A stretch of 64,000 bases of DNA from PLOWO2-12-38-17 sp963709355. GTDB taxonomy: Bacteria; Planctomycetota; Brocadiia; Brocadiales; Brocadiaceae. Numbering within the stretch: position 1 is the first letter of the stretch; every line of letters starts with the position of its first letter. Below the pieces are notes generated by a model. The model did not search any database and was not told where the DNA came from. It saw nothing but the letters and a program-made list of their open reading frames with translations. Below, in pieces: positions 26,021 to 34,906 of the stretch. The translations under genes were made by a program, and so were the position numbers. Location: contig CAVPVY010000005.1 in NCBI GenBank assembly GCA_963709355.1, positions 2,170,001 to 2,234,000 on the forward strand. The letters run 5' to 3'.

Positions 26021-26686
26021 TCAACGTCGCTTAAGAGCCATGGACAAACCATCTCCTATAGGAACCAGGCTTAGTTCTATCCTATTGTCCCTATGGAGTT
26101 TTTCGTTAAGGTACCGAAGAGCAACGGTATCTTCATCCACAATATGGGAATCTACAACCTGTCCCGACCAGAAGACATTATCAATAGCTATAAGTCCGCC
26201 GGGACGGAGCAAATCAAGGGCACGTTCATAATAACCATCGTAGTTAATTTTGTCTGCATCGATGAACACAAAATCAAAGGTGTTCGCTCGATTATCTGCA
26301 AGAAGCTTATTCATCGTCTCGATTGCGGGTGCAAAATGTAAATCAATCTTTTTCGAGACACCTGCTTTTTGCCAATAACGCAGCGCTATCGCGGTCCATT
26401 CCCTATTTACATCACACGCAATCAATTTCCCCTGTGAAGGAAGCGCAAGGGCTATGCAAAGAGAGCTATGGCCTGTGTAGACCCCTACTTCGAGCGCTTT
26501 GGTTGCACCCATTAGTTTTATCAAAAGCGACATAAACTGGCCCTGCTCAGGTGATATTTGCATGTTTGCCATAGAGTCATGGGAAGTCTCCTCTCGTAAT
26601 CGACGGAGAATCTTTGGTTCACGAAGTGAGACCGAGAGCATATATGAGTAAAGTTCGTCTGAGAGGTAAAGCGTCTTGTTTGACAT
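26021..26686 (-). CDS. SAM-dependent O-methyltransferase (CCoAOMT-like)
   Basis: The 221-residue protein has the class I O-methyltransferase pattern: ISPEQGQFMSLLIKLMGA, ALEVGVYTGHSSLCIALAL (SAM site), then FDFVFIDADKINYDGYYE and GGLIAIDNVFWSG (metal-binding Asp/Asn region). The family methylates catechol-type or other hydroxyl groups with Mg2+. The natural substrate here is unknown. A transposase remnant lies just upstream of its start. Confidence 0.88.
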   Translation of the reverse strand: MSNKTLYLSDELYSYMLSVSLREPKILRRLREETSHDSMANMQISPEQGQFMSLLIKLMGATKALEVGVYTGHSSLCIALALPSQGKLIACDVNREWTAIALRYWQKAGVSKKIDLHFAPAIETMNKLLADNRANTFDFVFIDADKINYDGYYERALDLLRPGGLIAIDNVFWSGQVVDSHIVDEDTVALRYLNEKLHRDNRIELSLVPIGDGLSMALKRR

Positions 26687-26714
26687 AGGTTTTCTTCTGC
26701 AAGAAAGTGAAGGG

Positions 26715-26960
26715 TCACACCTTGATTAGTGATTTAATTTTTTCTAATAGTTTATTAATTTCATCTTCTTTAGATATCTTTGATTTCATACATGTCCTCA
26801 AAAGTCTTTATCAGGGAATAGTTTACTCGCCGACTTATGGAAGAATAACCAAGACCAAACAAATTACCGATTTCTTGATTATTATATCAACCTGTACTCC
26901 ATAAAAGACAGATTAATACCCCTTCTTTTATCGCCTGCAGGCCTTCTCTGGTTGCTGCGA
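26715..26960 (-). pseudogene. 3' remnant of a REP-associated (RAYT-like) transposase gene
   Basis: On the minus strand one frame reads LQAIKEGVLICLLWSTG, a TGA, then NQEIGNLFGLGYSSISRRV and a stop after MYEIKDI. A shifted frame then gives SKEDEINKLLEKIKSLIKV and a TGA in AAGGTGTGACCC. This matches the C-terminal helix-turn-helix (QEIG-LFG-Y-S) and tail of RAYT-type transposases. Two stops and a frameshift make it dead. Bases 26961-27401 hold no gene I can support. Confidence 0.6.
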
Positions 26961-27401
26961 CATTTTTCACCTTGTTTACTCATAGTGAATGAATAGAACC
27001 TTTCACTCTCATTACGAAGAAATCTGCCGCTGTGCTTTTTATTGTTACTGGAATGCGCTTTTTAGATTATTATTGCTTATTATTTCCAACTGTCAATTAC
27101 AAATTTTCAAGAAAATCGGACAAATAGAGCTTCGTATTGAAAAAAGGTTTGCATTCAGCTATAGTAGATAAAGTTCTTGTATCTGTCTTTTTTCTGTTAA
27201 CTCAGATTATACACCTTATCTTGTCAGCATCTTAAACCTATATGAAAGACCTATAAATAATAACGGTTGAACCTGCCAAACGCTGGTGCAAACTGTGTAT
27301 CCGAGGTATACGCAACACCGTATTCGATGAAGGACTATTTGTAGTGCTTTCAGCGGAAAACAAAAAAAACACAAGTTCAATAATGAAGTTCTATCAAAAA
27401 C

Positions 27402-28244
27402 ATGAACATTAGTGAGCTCATCATAAGCCACGAGGCTGCCATTCGACTGGGATTTTTTTCCGGCATTCTAGGAGCCATGGCTCTGTGGGAACTGGCAGCG
27501 CCGAGACGGGTACTCACCGTCCCGAAACTGATTCGTTGGGTTAACAATATAGGCATTGTGGTTATTAACAGCGTTTTGCTTCGCACAATTTTCCCCTCAG
27601 CCGCAGTGGGCGTGTCAGTCTTTGCTCAAAAACACGGATGGGGGCTTTTCAATTACATGCAAGTTTCTTATACAAGCGCTGTCATCATTTCAGTGGTTGC
27701 TATGGATTTCGTCATCTATTTGCAGCATGTAATGTTTCATGCCATCCCTATCTTCTGGCGAATACACCGCATGCACCATGCAGATTTAGACTTCGATGTT
27801 ACCACCGGACTTCGGTTTCATCCCTTTGAGATTTTACTGTCTATGTTGATTAAGTTTGCTGTGATTGTGGTCTTAGGCACGCCTATGTTAGCTGTGGTCA
27901 TATTCGAAGTGTTACTGAATGCCACATCTATGTTCAACCACAGCAACGTGCGCATTTTGCGTAGTTTGGATCGAGTGCTACGCTGGATCGTTGTGACTCC
28001 CGAAATGCACCGGGTACACCATTCGGTGGTGTACTATGAGACCAACTCCAACTTCGGTTTTAATCTGCCGTTGTGGGATCGGTTTCTCGGCACATACCGT
28101 GATCAGCCCCGCATGGGACACGAAGTTATGACCATTGGTCTCTGGAATTTTCGTGACACAAAGCGCTGTGTGATTCTGCTGGGTATGTTAGCAATTCCCT
28201 TTATTGGTAAGATAGCCGGTTATACGATTGATCATCGCAAATAG
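27402..28244 (+). CDS. Sterol desaturase / fatty acid hydroxylase-family membrane enzyme
   Basis: The 280-residue protein has four to five hydrophobic helices and the histidine motifs of the non-heme di-iron family: HVMFH, RIHRMHHAD, FNHSN and MHRVHHS. The family hydroxylates or desaturates lipids using O2 in known aerobic members. In an anaerobic anammox cell an oxygen-dependent role would be odd, so a lipid-related but different reaction is possible. It stands alone, between remnants and the glycosyltransferase cluster. Confidence 0.85.
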   Translation: MNISELIISHEAAIRLGFFSGILGAMALWELAAPRRVLTVPKLIRWVNNIGIVVINSVLLRTIFPSAAVGVSVFAQKHGWGLFNYMQVSYTSAVIISVVAMDFVIYLQHVMFHAIPIFWRIHRMHHADLDFDVTTGLRFHPFEILLSMLIKFAVIVVLGTPMLAVVIFEVLLNATSMFNHSNVRILRSLDRVLRWIVVTPEMHRVHHSVVYYETNSNFGFNLPLWDRFLGTYRDQPRMGHEVMTIGLWNFRDTKRCVILLGMLAIPFIGKIAGYTIDHRK

Positions 28245-28406
28245 AGGTCAGGCCAACGAAAGGCGGTGAAATTATTCTCATCATGGTATTCGTTTTCGTT
28301 CAAACCATTTACATCAAATTAAAATTAATAATTGAAATCTGGATTGAAGAATTCGAGAATAAAAGAATTTGAACAATCTGCGAAGGGCTCAGTTTCTATT
28401 ACAAAA

Positions 28407-29078
28407 ATGAAGATATCGGTAATCATCCCAGCATTGAACGAAGAATTCCATATCGAAAAAACGCTCCAGAGTGTTATTAATCAGGAGGGTAATTACGAAT
28501 TGTATGTTGTAGATGGCGGAAGTACCGACAATACGGTTGCCATTGCAAATAAGTATGCCAATGTGATAAACAGCAACCGCGGACGGGCAGTCCAGATGAA
28601 TACAGGTGCACAAGCGTGTAATGGAGATATATTGTTGTTTTTGCATGCTGATACACTCCTGCCGATTAATGCCTTTCGCGAATTAAGGAAAAGAATGAAA
28701 AATGATACGGTAGTAGGTGGTTCATTTTGCCTTGCATTCGACGCAGATAATTTTATACTAAGAGGCATCTCTTTCATAACAAGATTTAACTTCCGTTTTT
28801 TCCATTTTGGCGACCAAGGTATTTTTGTGCGTAGGGATGTTTTTCAAGCACTCAATGGATACAAAAAAATGCCGATTATGGAAGACTATGAATTTTATAA
28901 AAGATTATGTGAACAGGGAAAGGTTATCCTTATAAGAATGCCCGTGATTTCTTCCGCAAGACGGTTTATCAAAAAAGGCGTGATAAGACAATTGCTGATT
29001 AATAAATTTGTGGTTTTGGCATACTGGTCAGGTGTGGATATTCAAACAATTAAACGTTTTTATGATGATGTAAGATAG
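28407..29078 (+). CDS. Family 2 glycosyltransferase, TIGR04283-like
   Basis: About 223 residues from the ATG at 28407, where the typical start KISVIIPALNEE begins; the frame is open further up to 28332 but that stretch is unlike the family. Motifs: VVDGGSTDNT, HADTLLP, GGSFCLAF and a C-terminal block with ARRFIKKG. TIGR04283 proteins (rSAM/selenodomain-associated transferase 2) occur beside TIGR04282 and a radical SAM protein, exactly as here. The last 46 residues are duplicated at 31800-31942. Confidence 0.85.
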   Translation: MKISVIIPALNEEFHIEKTLQSVINQEGNYELYVVDGGSTDNTVAIANKYANVINSNRGRAVQMNTGAQACNGDILLFLHADTLLPINAFRELRKRMKNDTVVGGSFCLAFDADNFILRGISFITRFNFRFFHFGDQGIFVRRDVFQALNGYKKMPIMEDYEFYKRLCEQGKVILIRMPVISSARRFIKKGVIRQLLINKFVVLAYWSGVDIQTIKRFYDDVR

Positions 29079-29144
29079 AAATTGGAAGACATTTGTTGGT
29101 TTTATATTGTCTCCTGTAGAAATTTTCTTTTGTAGAATATTGAA

Positions 29145-29786
29145 GTGGAAAACGCGTTAATTCTCTTCTTAAAATATCCTGAGCCCGGAAAGGTAAAGAC
29201 ACGAATTGCAAAGGATATAGGCAACAAGAGTGCATGTGCAATTTACAGGCAAATGGCAGAAGGAATTATCAGAAACATTGTAATAAATAATCAAAAGTTT
29301 TATGATGTCCACATTTTTTTTACACCTAAAAATAAGGAAGATAAAATAAGAGATTGGTTAAATATTGACGTGTTCTATAGACTACAAGAAGGCAAGACTT
29401 TGGGTGAAAGGATGTTTAACGCTCTTAAGCAACTTTTTCAACTGGAAGATTATAAAAGAGGTATCATCGTAGGCACTGATTGTCCTATGATAAATGTTCC
29501 ATTGATTAAGAATGCCTTTGGAATATTAGAAGAAAAGGAAATAGTAATAGGACCATCCAGAGACGGTGGTTATTATTTATTAGGAATGTCGAAACCTAAT
29601 TCTAAATATTCTCAATGGATGTCTATAATGTATGATTTGTTTATGGATATCACGTGGAGTACCGATAAGGTATTTGACCAGACAATGGAAAAAATCAGAA
29701 AAAATAATCTATCATATCATATTCTACAAACTCTATTTGATATAGATACAAAAGAGGACTTGTTTATGCATTTTCGGGAGGGTTAA
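29145..29786 (+). CDS. TIGR04282 / DUF2064-like nucleotidyl or glycosyl transferase
   Basis: The 213-residue protein starts at a GTG. Motifs: FLKYPEPGKVKTRIAKDIG, then GERMFNAL, GIIVGTDCPMI and GPSRDGGYYLLG, typical of the DUF2064/TIGR04282 family (rSAM/selenodomain-associated transferase 1), related to the GT-A/CofC-like nucleotidyltransferases. It is followed 9 bases later by the radical SAM gene and works presumably in the same modification pathway. Confidence 0.85.
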   Translation: MENALILFLKYPEPGKVKTRIAKDIGNKSACAIYRQMAEGIIRNIVINNQKFYDVHIFFTPKNKEDKIRDWLNIDVFYRLQEGKTLGERMFNALKQLFQLEDYKRGIIVGTDCPMINVPLIKNAFGILEEKEIVIGPSRDGGYYLLGMSKPNSKYSQWMSIMYDLFMDITWSTDKVFDQTMEKIRKNNLSYHILQTLFDIDTKEDLFMHFREG

Positions 29787-29795
29787 CAATTAATT

Positions 29796-31373
29796 ATGCC
29801 AGAAGTTTATTTAAAAAGACTGGACACGTTGTGGTTCCAAGTAACAGGCACGCATTGTAATTTACAATGTAGTCATTGTTTTATATCTTGTGGGCCAAAA
29901 AACAATAATCATTGTCTGCTTAAAGAAGAGGTGATTCAGCATTATTTAAAGGAAGCATCTGCATATGGTGTAAAGGAATTTTATTTTACTGGCGGTGAGC
30001 CATTTTTGCACCCTGATATTCTGAATATTCTGAAAGAATCTCTGAGTTATGGTATAGTCACAGTTCTCACAAATGGCACATTGATAACATCCAAATTTGC
30101 ACAATTACTTGCACAAATATCAAATATTTCAGAAAACAAATTAGAATTCAGGGTAAGTCTCGAAAGTTACCTAGAGGAAGAAAATGACCGTATAAGAGGC
30201 AAAAACTCATTTAAGAATGCAATTCGGGGCATTCAGGCATTAGTAGATGCCGGTTTCTATCCCATTATTACGTATACAGAGCTGTATAAATATAAAAGTT
30301 TCAAGAACAAAATGGAGAAAGGATTTAAATCATTAACAGACTCTCTTAATATTCCACAATTAAGAGTTAAGAAATTACCTTTGATTCTTCTGGAACGATG
30401 CACAGAACTAACAAGACCATATTATGAAAATGAACGGGTAACAGAAAAGTGTTTTGACAACTATTCAATGGATAACCTCCAGTGTAGTACAAGCCGTATT
30501 ATCACCAGTAAAGGGCTATTTGTTTGTCCGTTACTTATTAACGATTCTAATGCATGGATGGGGTGGACTTTAAAAGAAGCATTTAGACCATATACAATGG
30601 AATCACCGGTTTGCTATACGTGCAGAATGTCGGGATTGACTTGTAAAAATGATAGTGAGCAAAAAATAGTTCCAAATAATATCGTGAGAAAATCAGTACA
30701 CGAGTTTTATGCTACCGCTGCTAACAAACCGCAAAAGGAACTATGTTGTCCAACAGGCTATAATAATGTTGATTTGTCACACATTCCACAACAAGTATTG
30801 GATATTTCTTATGGATGTGGCAGTCCAGTTACAATGGCTAATATTAAACCTGGAGAAAATGTATTGGATTTGGGGTCGGGTGGAGGGGTGGACTGTTTCG
30901 TTGCATCAAAATTGGTCGGTGAAAAAGGGTATGTTATTGGTATAGACATGACAGACGAAATGTTGAATAAAGCTAACACCTCAAGAAAAACTGTAGCAAG
31001 GAATCTGGGTCTTGATAACGTACGGTTTATGAAAGGTTTTCTGGAAGAAATACCTCTGGCAAATGAGAAAATCGATTTGGTAACATCCAATTGTGTTATT
31101 AATTTGTCTCCTCAAAAAGAAAAGGTTTTTCGAGAAATTTTCAGGGTATTAAAAACAGGTGGGAGATTTGTTATTTCCGACATTGTATCTAACAGGGAAG
31201 TTCCTTCAATAATGAGACAAAATAAAAAATTATGGAGTGAGTGTATTTCAGGAGCTATAAAAGAATCTGAGTTCTTTAATATAATAAAAACCGTAGGGTT
31301 TATGGACTGGAAGTGCTTCATAGAAATCTATACAGGGAGGCGGAAGGCATCAAGTTTTATTCCATTACCTTAA
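29796..31373 (+). CDS. Radical SAM enzyme fused to an ArsM-like methyltransferase
   Basis: The 525-residue frame joins two domains. Residues 1-290 are radical SAM with CNLQCSHC (CX3CX2C) near residue 22, FTGGEPFLHPD, and later cysteine groups (CSTSRIITSKGLFVCP; CYTCRMSGLTC) like a SPASM site. From about 325 an ArsM-like methyltransferase follows: CCPTGYNNVD, LDLGSGGGVDCF, GIDMTDEML and SNCVINLSPQ. The neighbours TIGR04283 and TIGR04282 match arsenosugar-type clusters, so modification of an arsenic or related small molecule is a fair inference. The C-terminal end is lost to a frameshift near 31340 and continues in another frame to 31618. Confidence 0.8.
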   Translation: MPEVYLKRLDTLWFQVTGTHCNLQCSHCFISCGPKNNNHCLLKEEVIQHYLKEASAYGVKEFYFTGGEPFLHPDILNILKESLSYGIVTVLTNGTLITSKFAQLLAQISNISENKLEFRVSLESYLEEENDRIRGKNSFKNAIRGIQALVDAGFYPIITYTELYKYKSFKNKMEKGFKSLTDSLNIPQLRVKKLPLILLERCTELTRPYYENERVTEKCFDNYSMDNLQCSTSRIITSKGLFVCPLLINDSNAWMGWTLKEAFRPYTMESPVCYTCRMSGLTCKNDSEQKIVPNNIVRKSVHEFYATAANKPQKELCCPTGYNNVDLSHIPQQVLDISYGCGSPVTMANIKPGENVLDLGSGGGVDCFVASKLVGEKGYVIGIDMTDEMLNKANTSRKTVARNLGLDNVRFMKGFLEEIPLANEKIDLVTSNCVINLSPQKEKVFREIFRVLKTGGRFVISDIVSNREVPSIMRQNKKLWSECISGAIKESEFFNIIKTVGFMDWKCFIEIYTGRRKASSFIPLP

Positions 31374-31618
31374 AGGCATACAAATTAAAGAAATCAAGAG
31401 AGTGTTTATATACGGGACAATATGCCATATATAAGGGGCCTTTCAATAGCGTTTCAGATGACAGCGGACACACCTATCCAATGGGAGTCCCTATAGAAAT
31501 CTGCACCGATACAGCATGGAAACTTTCCAATCCCCCATATAAAGGGATATTTATTATATATGATATGCAAACTAAAGACGTAAAAACCATATGTGAACCA
31601 ACATGCTGTCAAACTTGA
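31313..31618 (+). pseudogene. Frame-shifted C-terminal domain of the ArsM-like protein
   Basis: In the frame next to that of the radical SAM/ArsM gene lies REAEGIKFYSITLKAYK, then YTGQYAIYKGPFNSV, DDSGHTYPMGVPIEIC and TKTICEPTCC-like end. This is the usual tail of ArsM-like methyltransferases (YKGPF, DDGH, CTDTA motifs). A one-base loss near 31325-31345 would explain the break. Either the gene is damaged or the assembly is wrong there; this piece is unlikely to be translated alone. Confidence 0.65.
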
Positions 31619-31799
31619 TTCCAGAGCTAAACCACTAGCCAAGCAGTTGAGAATAGGAGAAAGCTATGCTGTAGTGTTTAAAAAAAGAGTCTCCTCATGT
31701 ATATTGCGATTGGGAATGCTTAAGAAAGGATAATAGTTGCCTCTTTGAGGGCAACCAATACAACTGTCTTTTTAGGATTAGGTAAGCCACCCACTATGC

Positions 31800-31942
31800 A
31801 GATGGTTTTGATTTCTTTTGCAAGGCGATTCATCAAAAAAGGCATGACAGAAGAATTGCTGATTAATAAATTTGTGGTTTTGGCATACTGGACAGGTATG
31901 GATATTCAAACAATTAAACGTTTTTATGACGATACGAGGTAA
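31800..31942 (+). pseudogene. Duplicated C-terminal fragment of the TIGR04283 glycosyltransferase
   Basis: The frame gives ARRFIKKGMTEELLINKF and WTGMDIQTIKRFYDDTR, almost identical to the end of the 28407-29078 protein (ARRFIKKGVIRQLLINKF, WSGVDIQTIKRFYDDVR). No start or catalytic part is present. The region 31619-32300 otherwise holds no gene, except the small HicB-like gene at its end. Confidence 0.75.
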
Positions 31943-32300
31943 AAATTATGCTGATGTTGGAGAGGTGGAGTTACCTTTACAGGTTGTCAGAGAATGCCGA
32001 TTTCCTTAATTTATCTATTGCGGGAGGGATAATTTGGTTGAGGTTATCCAGCGCAATGATATAATAAATCAGTAATGAGATCTTTAAAACAAAATCACGA
32101 TAAAGAGAGTAGAAACTAGGATAAGAAGAGATAATAAATTCCTGAAAGTGATTGGAGTATTAAAAAAACAATTAATTATTGAATAATGAAGGTGTGCCTC
32201 TATAACCCTATCCGATCTCAGCAAATTGGAAATTTTCTGTTGTTTGGTAGAGTCATGCCAGAATTTAACATAGAACAATTTAATTGGAAAGGCCCTAAAT

Positions 32301-32480
32301 ATGAAAATGAAAGTAATCGTAGAAAAAAGGGTTGATCGTCGTTTTGTGGCTAATTGCCCGTCATTAAGAAGTTGTTGGTCTCAGGGAAAAACTAAAGAGG
32401 AAGCCCTAAAAAATATCCATGAGGCAATTAAGTTATATTTAGAGCCTGAGGTAGAAAATTATGCAGATATTGTTAACTAA
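32301..32480 (+). CDS. Small HicB-like antitoxin-fold protein
   Basis: A 59-residue product: KVIVEKRVDRRFVANCPSL, then SCWSQGKTKEEALKNIHEA and IKLYLEPE. This is the core of HicB-like (type II toxin-antitoxin, RNase H-like fold) proteins, where the pattern is FVA-CP-L-GC-SQG-T-EEAL-NI-EAI. No HicA toxin is seen next to it, so it is an orphan. Its stop lies 20 bases inside surE, so the two are translationally linked. Confidence 0.75.
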   Translation: MKMKVIVEKRVDRRFVANCPSLRSCWSQGKTKEEALKNIHEAIKLYLEPEVENYADIVN

Positions 32481-33222
32481 TGATGACGGCATTTACGCAC
32501 CCGGTATTGCAGCACTGAAACACCAGATTCAGGATATAGGACAAATTACAGTAGTAGCACCAGATATTGAACAGAGCGGAGTGGGTCATTCCATCACGTT
32601 CAGTCATCCGTTGCGTAATCGTGAGGTGCATCTTAACAATGAGTTTATTGGATACGGCGTACGCGGGTCGCCTGCCGATTGCGTAAAACTTGCTATTTAT
32701 GAAATAATGAAGAAAAATCCAGATGTGGTTATATCTGGTCTTAATATGGGTGCAAATGTAGGTATTCATATCCTGTATTCTGGCACTGTAGCCGCTGCTG
32801 TTGAAGCGGCAATTATGGGATACCCGTCTATAGCGGTCTCATTTGAAATTACCGAACAATACGCGGACGTGCAGGAGGCTGCAAAGATAGCAAAAGGAGT
32901 TATAGAAAATATTATAAAACACAAACTACCGAGAGGGTCTTTACTAAATGTAAATATCCCTTCCCGCCCTTCAAATCAAATTAAGGGGATTAAAGTAACA
33001 CGCCAGTACGCACGCGATTTCAAAGAAACCTTTGATAGACGTATAGACCCGGGTGGGAAGGCATATTATTGGTTAATGGGCACCAATAAATCCATCCACT
33101 GTGAAGAAGGTACAGATATCAGCGCTGTAAACGAGGGTTATATATCTATAACTCCGCTTCGATACGATCTAACAGACCAAAGCCTGTATAAAAAAATCGA
33201 AGGGTGGGATTGGAATATTTAA
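32461..33222 (+). CDS. surE: SurE, 5'/3'-nucleotidase
   Basis: The 253-residue protein starts with the SurE metal-site signature MQILLTNDDGIYAPGI. It keeps VVAPDIEQSGVGHSIT, GSPADCVKLA, and VVISGLNMGANVG, which bind the divalent metal and substrate. SurE removes phosphate from nucleoside monophosphates. Length fits the family. Translation probably couples to the HicB-like gene that overlaps the first 20 bases. Confidence 0.95.
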   Translation: MQILLTNDDGIYAPGIAALKHQIQDIGQITVVAPDIEQSGVGHSITFSHPLRNREVHLNNEFIGYGVRGSPADCVKLAIYEIMKKNPDVVISGLNMGANVGIHILYSGTVAAAVEAAIMGYPSIAVSFEITEQYADVQEAAKIAKGVIENIIKHKLPRGSLLNVNIPSRPSNQIKGIKVTRQYARDFKETFDRRIDPGGKAYYWLMGTNKSIHCEEGTDISAVNEGYISITPLRYDLTDQSLYKKIEGWDWNI

Positions 33223-33343
33223 TGTCAAAATAGTTTAAAAGCACTTTCCGGTATGCTTGTTGATTAAATACCCATGCTTTGTAATTCTTCTAACATCAGT
33301 GCCTGTTAAATCTAACTACAACTGTATTGCACAGCGCTATGAA

Positions 33344-33964
33344 TCATTTACAATATTCTTTATATAATATCATATAGTCTATAATCATCTTTACAGACTC
33401 GGGACGTAAATCGTGTTTGAGTTCTTTATTTTTTAAGACTTCTTCTGTAAGCCTCCACACCTCACACCAATCGTAGTCCAGAACCGCTTGTCCTCTTACA
33501 AGAGCCAGAATAATCGAAACAGTAAAACTCTCCTTCATCAACTTATGTGCTTCCTCAAGTAAAGGCAAAGCCTTCTCCGGATGAAAGTAGTCGTCCATTG
33601 CCGTCAAATAACCCAGACAAAATATCTCATCTGCGCTAAGGAATTCAGTATCCAGTTCAGTAACTGACACGTGATATAATAACGCCAGGTAATACGCATA
33701 TAATTCAGCATTACTCTTCCCATCGAATTTCCATGAAAGCGCATTAATCACCGCCGCCTTAGCATCTATAGGGTTTTCCGTGGATGTTAGAAACTCTGCA
33801 ATTTCTAAACCCATCACACCTTCCGTGTGTGCCCTTTCAACCATCTTAACATCCATATACGCCTCATGAAACCCAGTAGCCGTAATCGGCGAATCCGCAC
33901 GGCTGATTTCTTGAAATAGAAGCAGCACATTTAATAAAAGAACTACCAGTAATATTTTCTTCAT
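33344..33964 (-). CDS. Exported protein of unknown function
   Basis: About 206 residues from the ATG at 33964 (MKKILLVVLLLNVLLLF), a classic signal peptide; an ATG at 33979 is also possible. The mature part is helical with paired repeats of about 35 residues (FDGKSNAELYAYYLALLYHV; EKALPLLEEAHKLM), resembling TPR/Sel1-like packing, but I cannot name the family. No close operon partner. Confidence 0.6.
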   Translation of the reverse strand: MKKILLVVLLLNVLLLFQEISRADSPITATGFHEAYMDVKMVERAHTEGVMGLEIAEFLTSTENPIDAKAAVINALSWKFDGKSNAELYAYYLALLYHVSVTELDTEFLSADEIFCLGYLTAMDDYFHPEKALPLLEEAHKLMKESFTVSIILALVRGQAVLDYDWCEVWRLTEEVLKNKELKHDLRPESVKMIIDYMILYKEYCK

Positions 33965-33979
33965 ATCGAATCTTATCAC

Positions 33980-34906
33980 TTAACAAATAGGAAGAAGTAC
34001 CCTATGGTGAACGGAGATTGAGAATGAGTTTCTTCTCCGAATGAGAAGTCAGATGAACACCTTTCAATATCCTATATTCCAAGTTTGTTCAATTCCGTTC
34101 ATCCTGAGTCTGTCGAAGGATGTACATAAAAGGTATAATTTTTTATATATTTTCAGACTTTATCCCATCATGTGTTTTTATTTGCTTTTATTCTTACTTC
34201 TCGCAAGGCGTGAAACTTCAGCCCAATCTCCTCAAATTATTGCTTCCTTCTTCTTACGACTCCACCCCTTTATTTGCCGTTCACAGGCAAATGCTTCCAG
34301 ACGTGTTGAAAATTACTGAGAAAATACCAAAATAACAGGAAGTCTTGCTAAGGTATATCCATCACATATACCAGATTGCTGTTCTGCCAATCATTTTCCA
34401 AGATTGTAGGTATGTCCTGTATAATGTGAACTATCTACACAACGAAGGATATAAATCCAAAAACTCATTGGAAAACTCCTTTTTATTCCTTGTTAATCCT
34501 TCGACAAGCTCAGGACAAACGTTATACATACAATCTTTCGTGGTGAACCTGCCAAACCATGGTGCTAATGGGGTAAACTTTTTTCACGCTTGTACATGCT
34601 TGTATAAAATAATAAGAGTGTTGCAAATCTCGGAGTTAAACTACGCTATATGCATACTTAAAATATAAGATTTCAGTCTCATTGTCTTTAGTTTTACAAA
34701 CCAAAAAATCCCAAACAAAATATTTTTTCATAAAATACTAGACCTGATATGCCTTTTACATCATCACCTTGTTGAGTATGCAAGAAGTAACGAAATGCGT
34801 CTTTTTTTAAGAGAATAAACATAAAAAAGTCAACTACTATAGTTTTTAACCGATAGTAGTGACTTCCTAAGACCTATAAAATAAGCAAACCATAAGCACA
34901 AAAGAG
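33980..34906. other. Gene-free region, 927 bases, with dispersed repeats
   Basis: No credible gene. It contains an inverted pair of a common dispersed motif: TCCTGAGTCTGTCGAAGGA (34103-34121) and TCCTTCGACAAGCTCAGGA (34498-34516). It also has TGAACCTGCCAAACCATGG (34543-34561), close to TTGAACCTGCCAAACGCTGG at 27268. These look like remnants of repeats. Confidence 0.5.

Noticed and set aside
34041..34668. Open frames of 71-107 codons in the gene desert
   Set aside because: They run across dispersed repeats, have no ribosome sites and no recognisable protein pattern.
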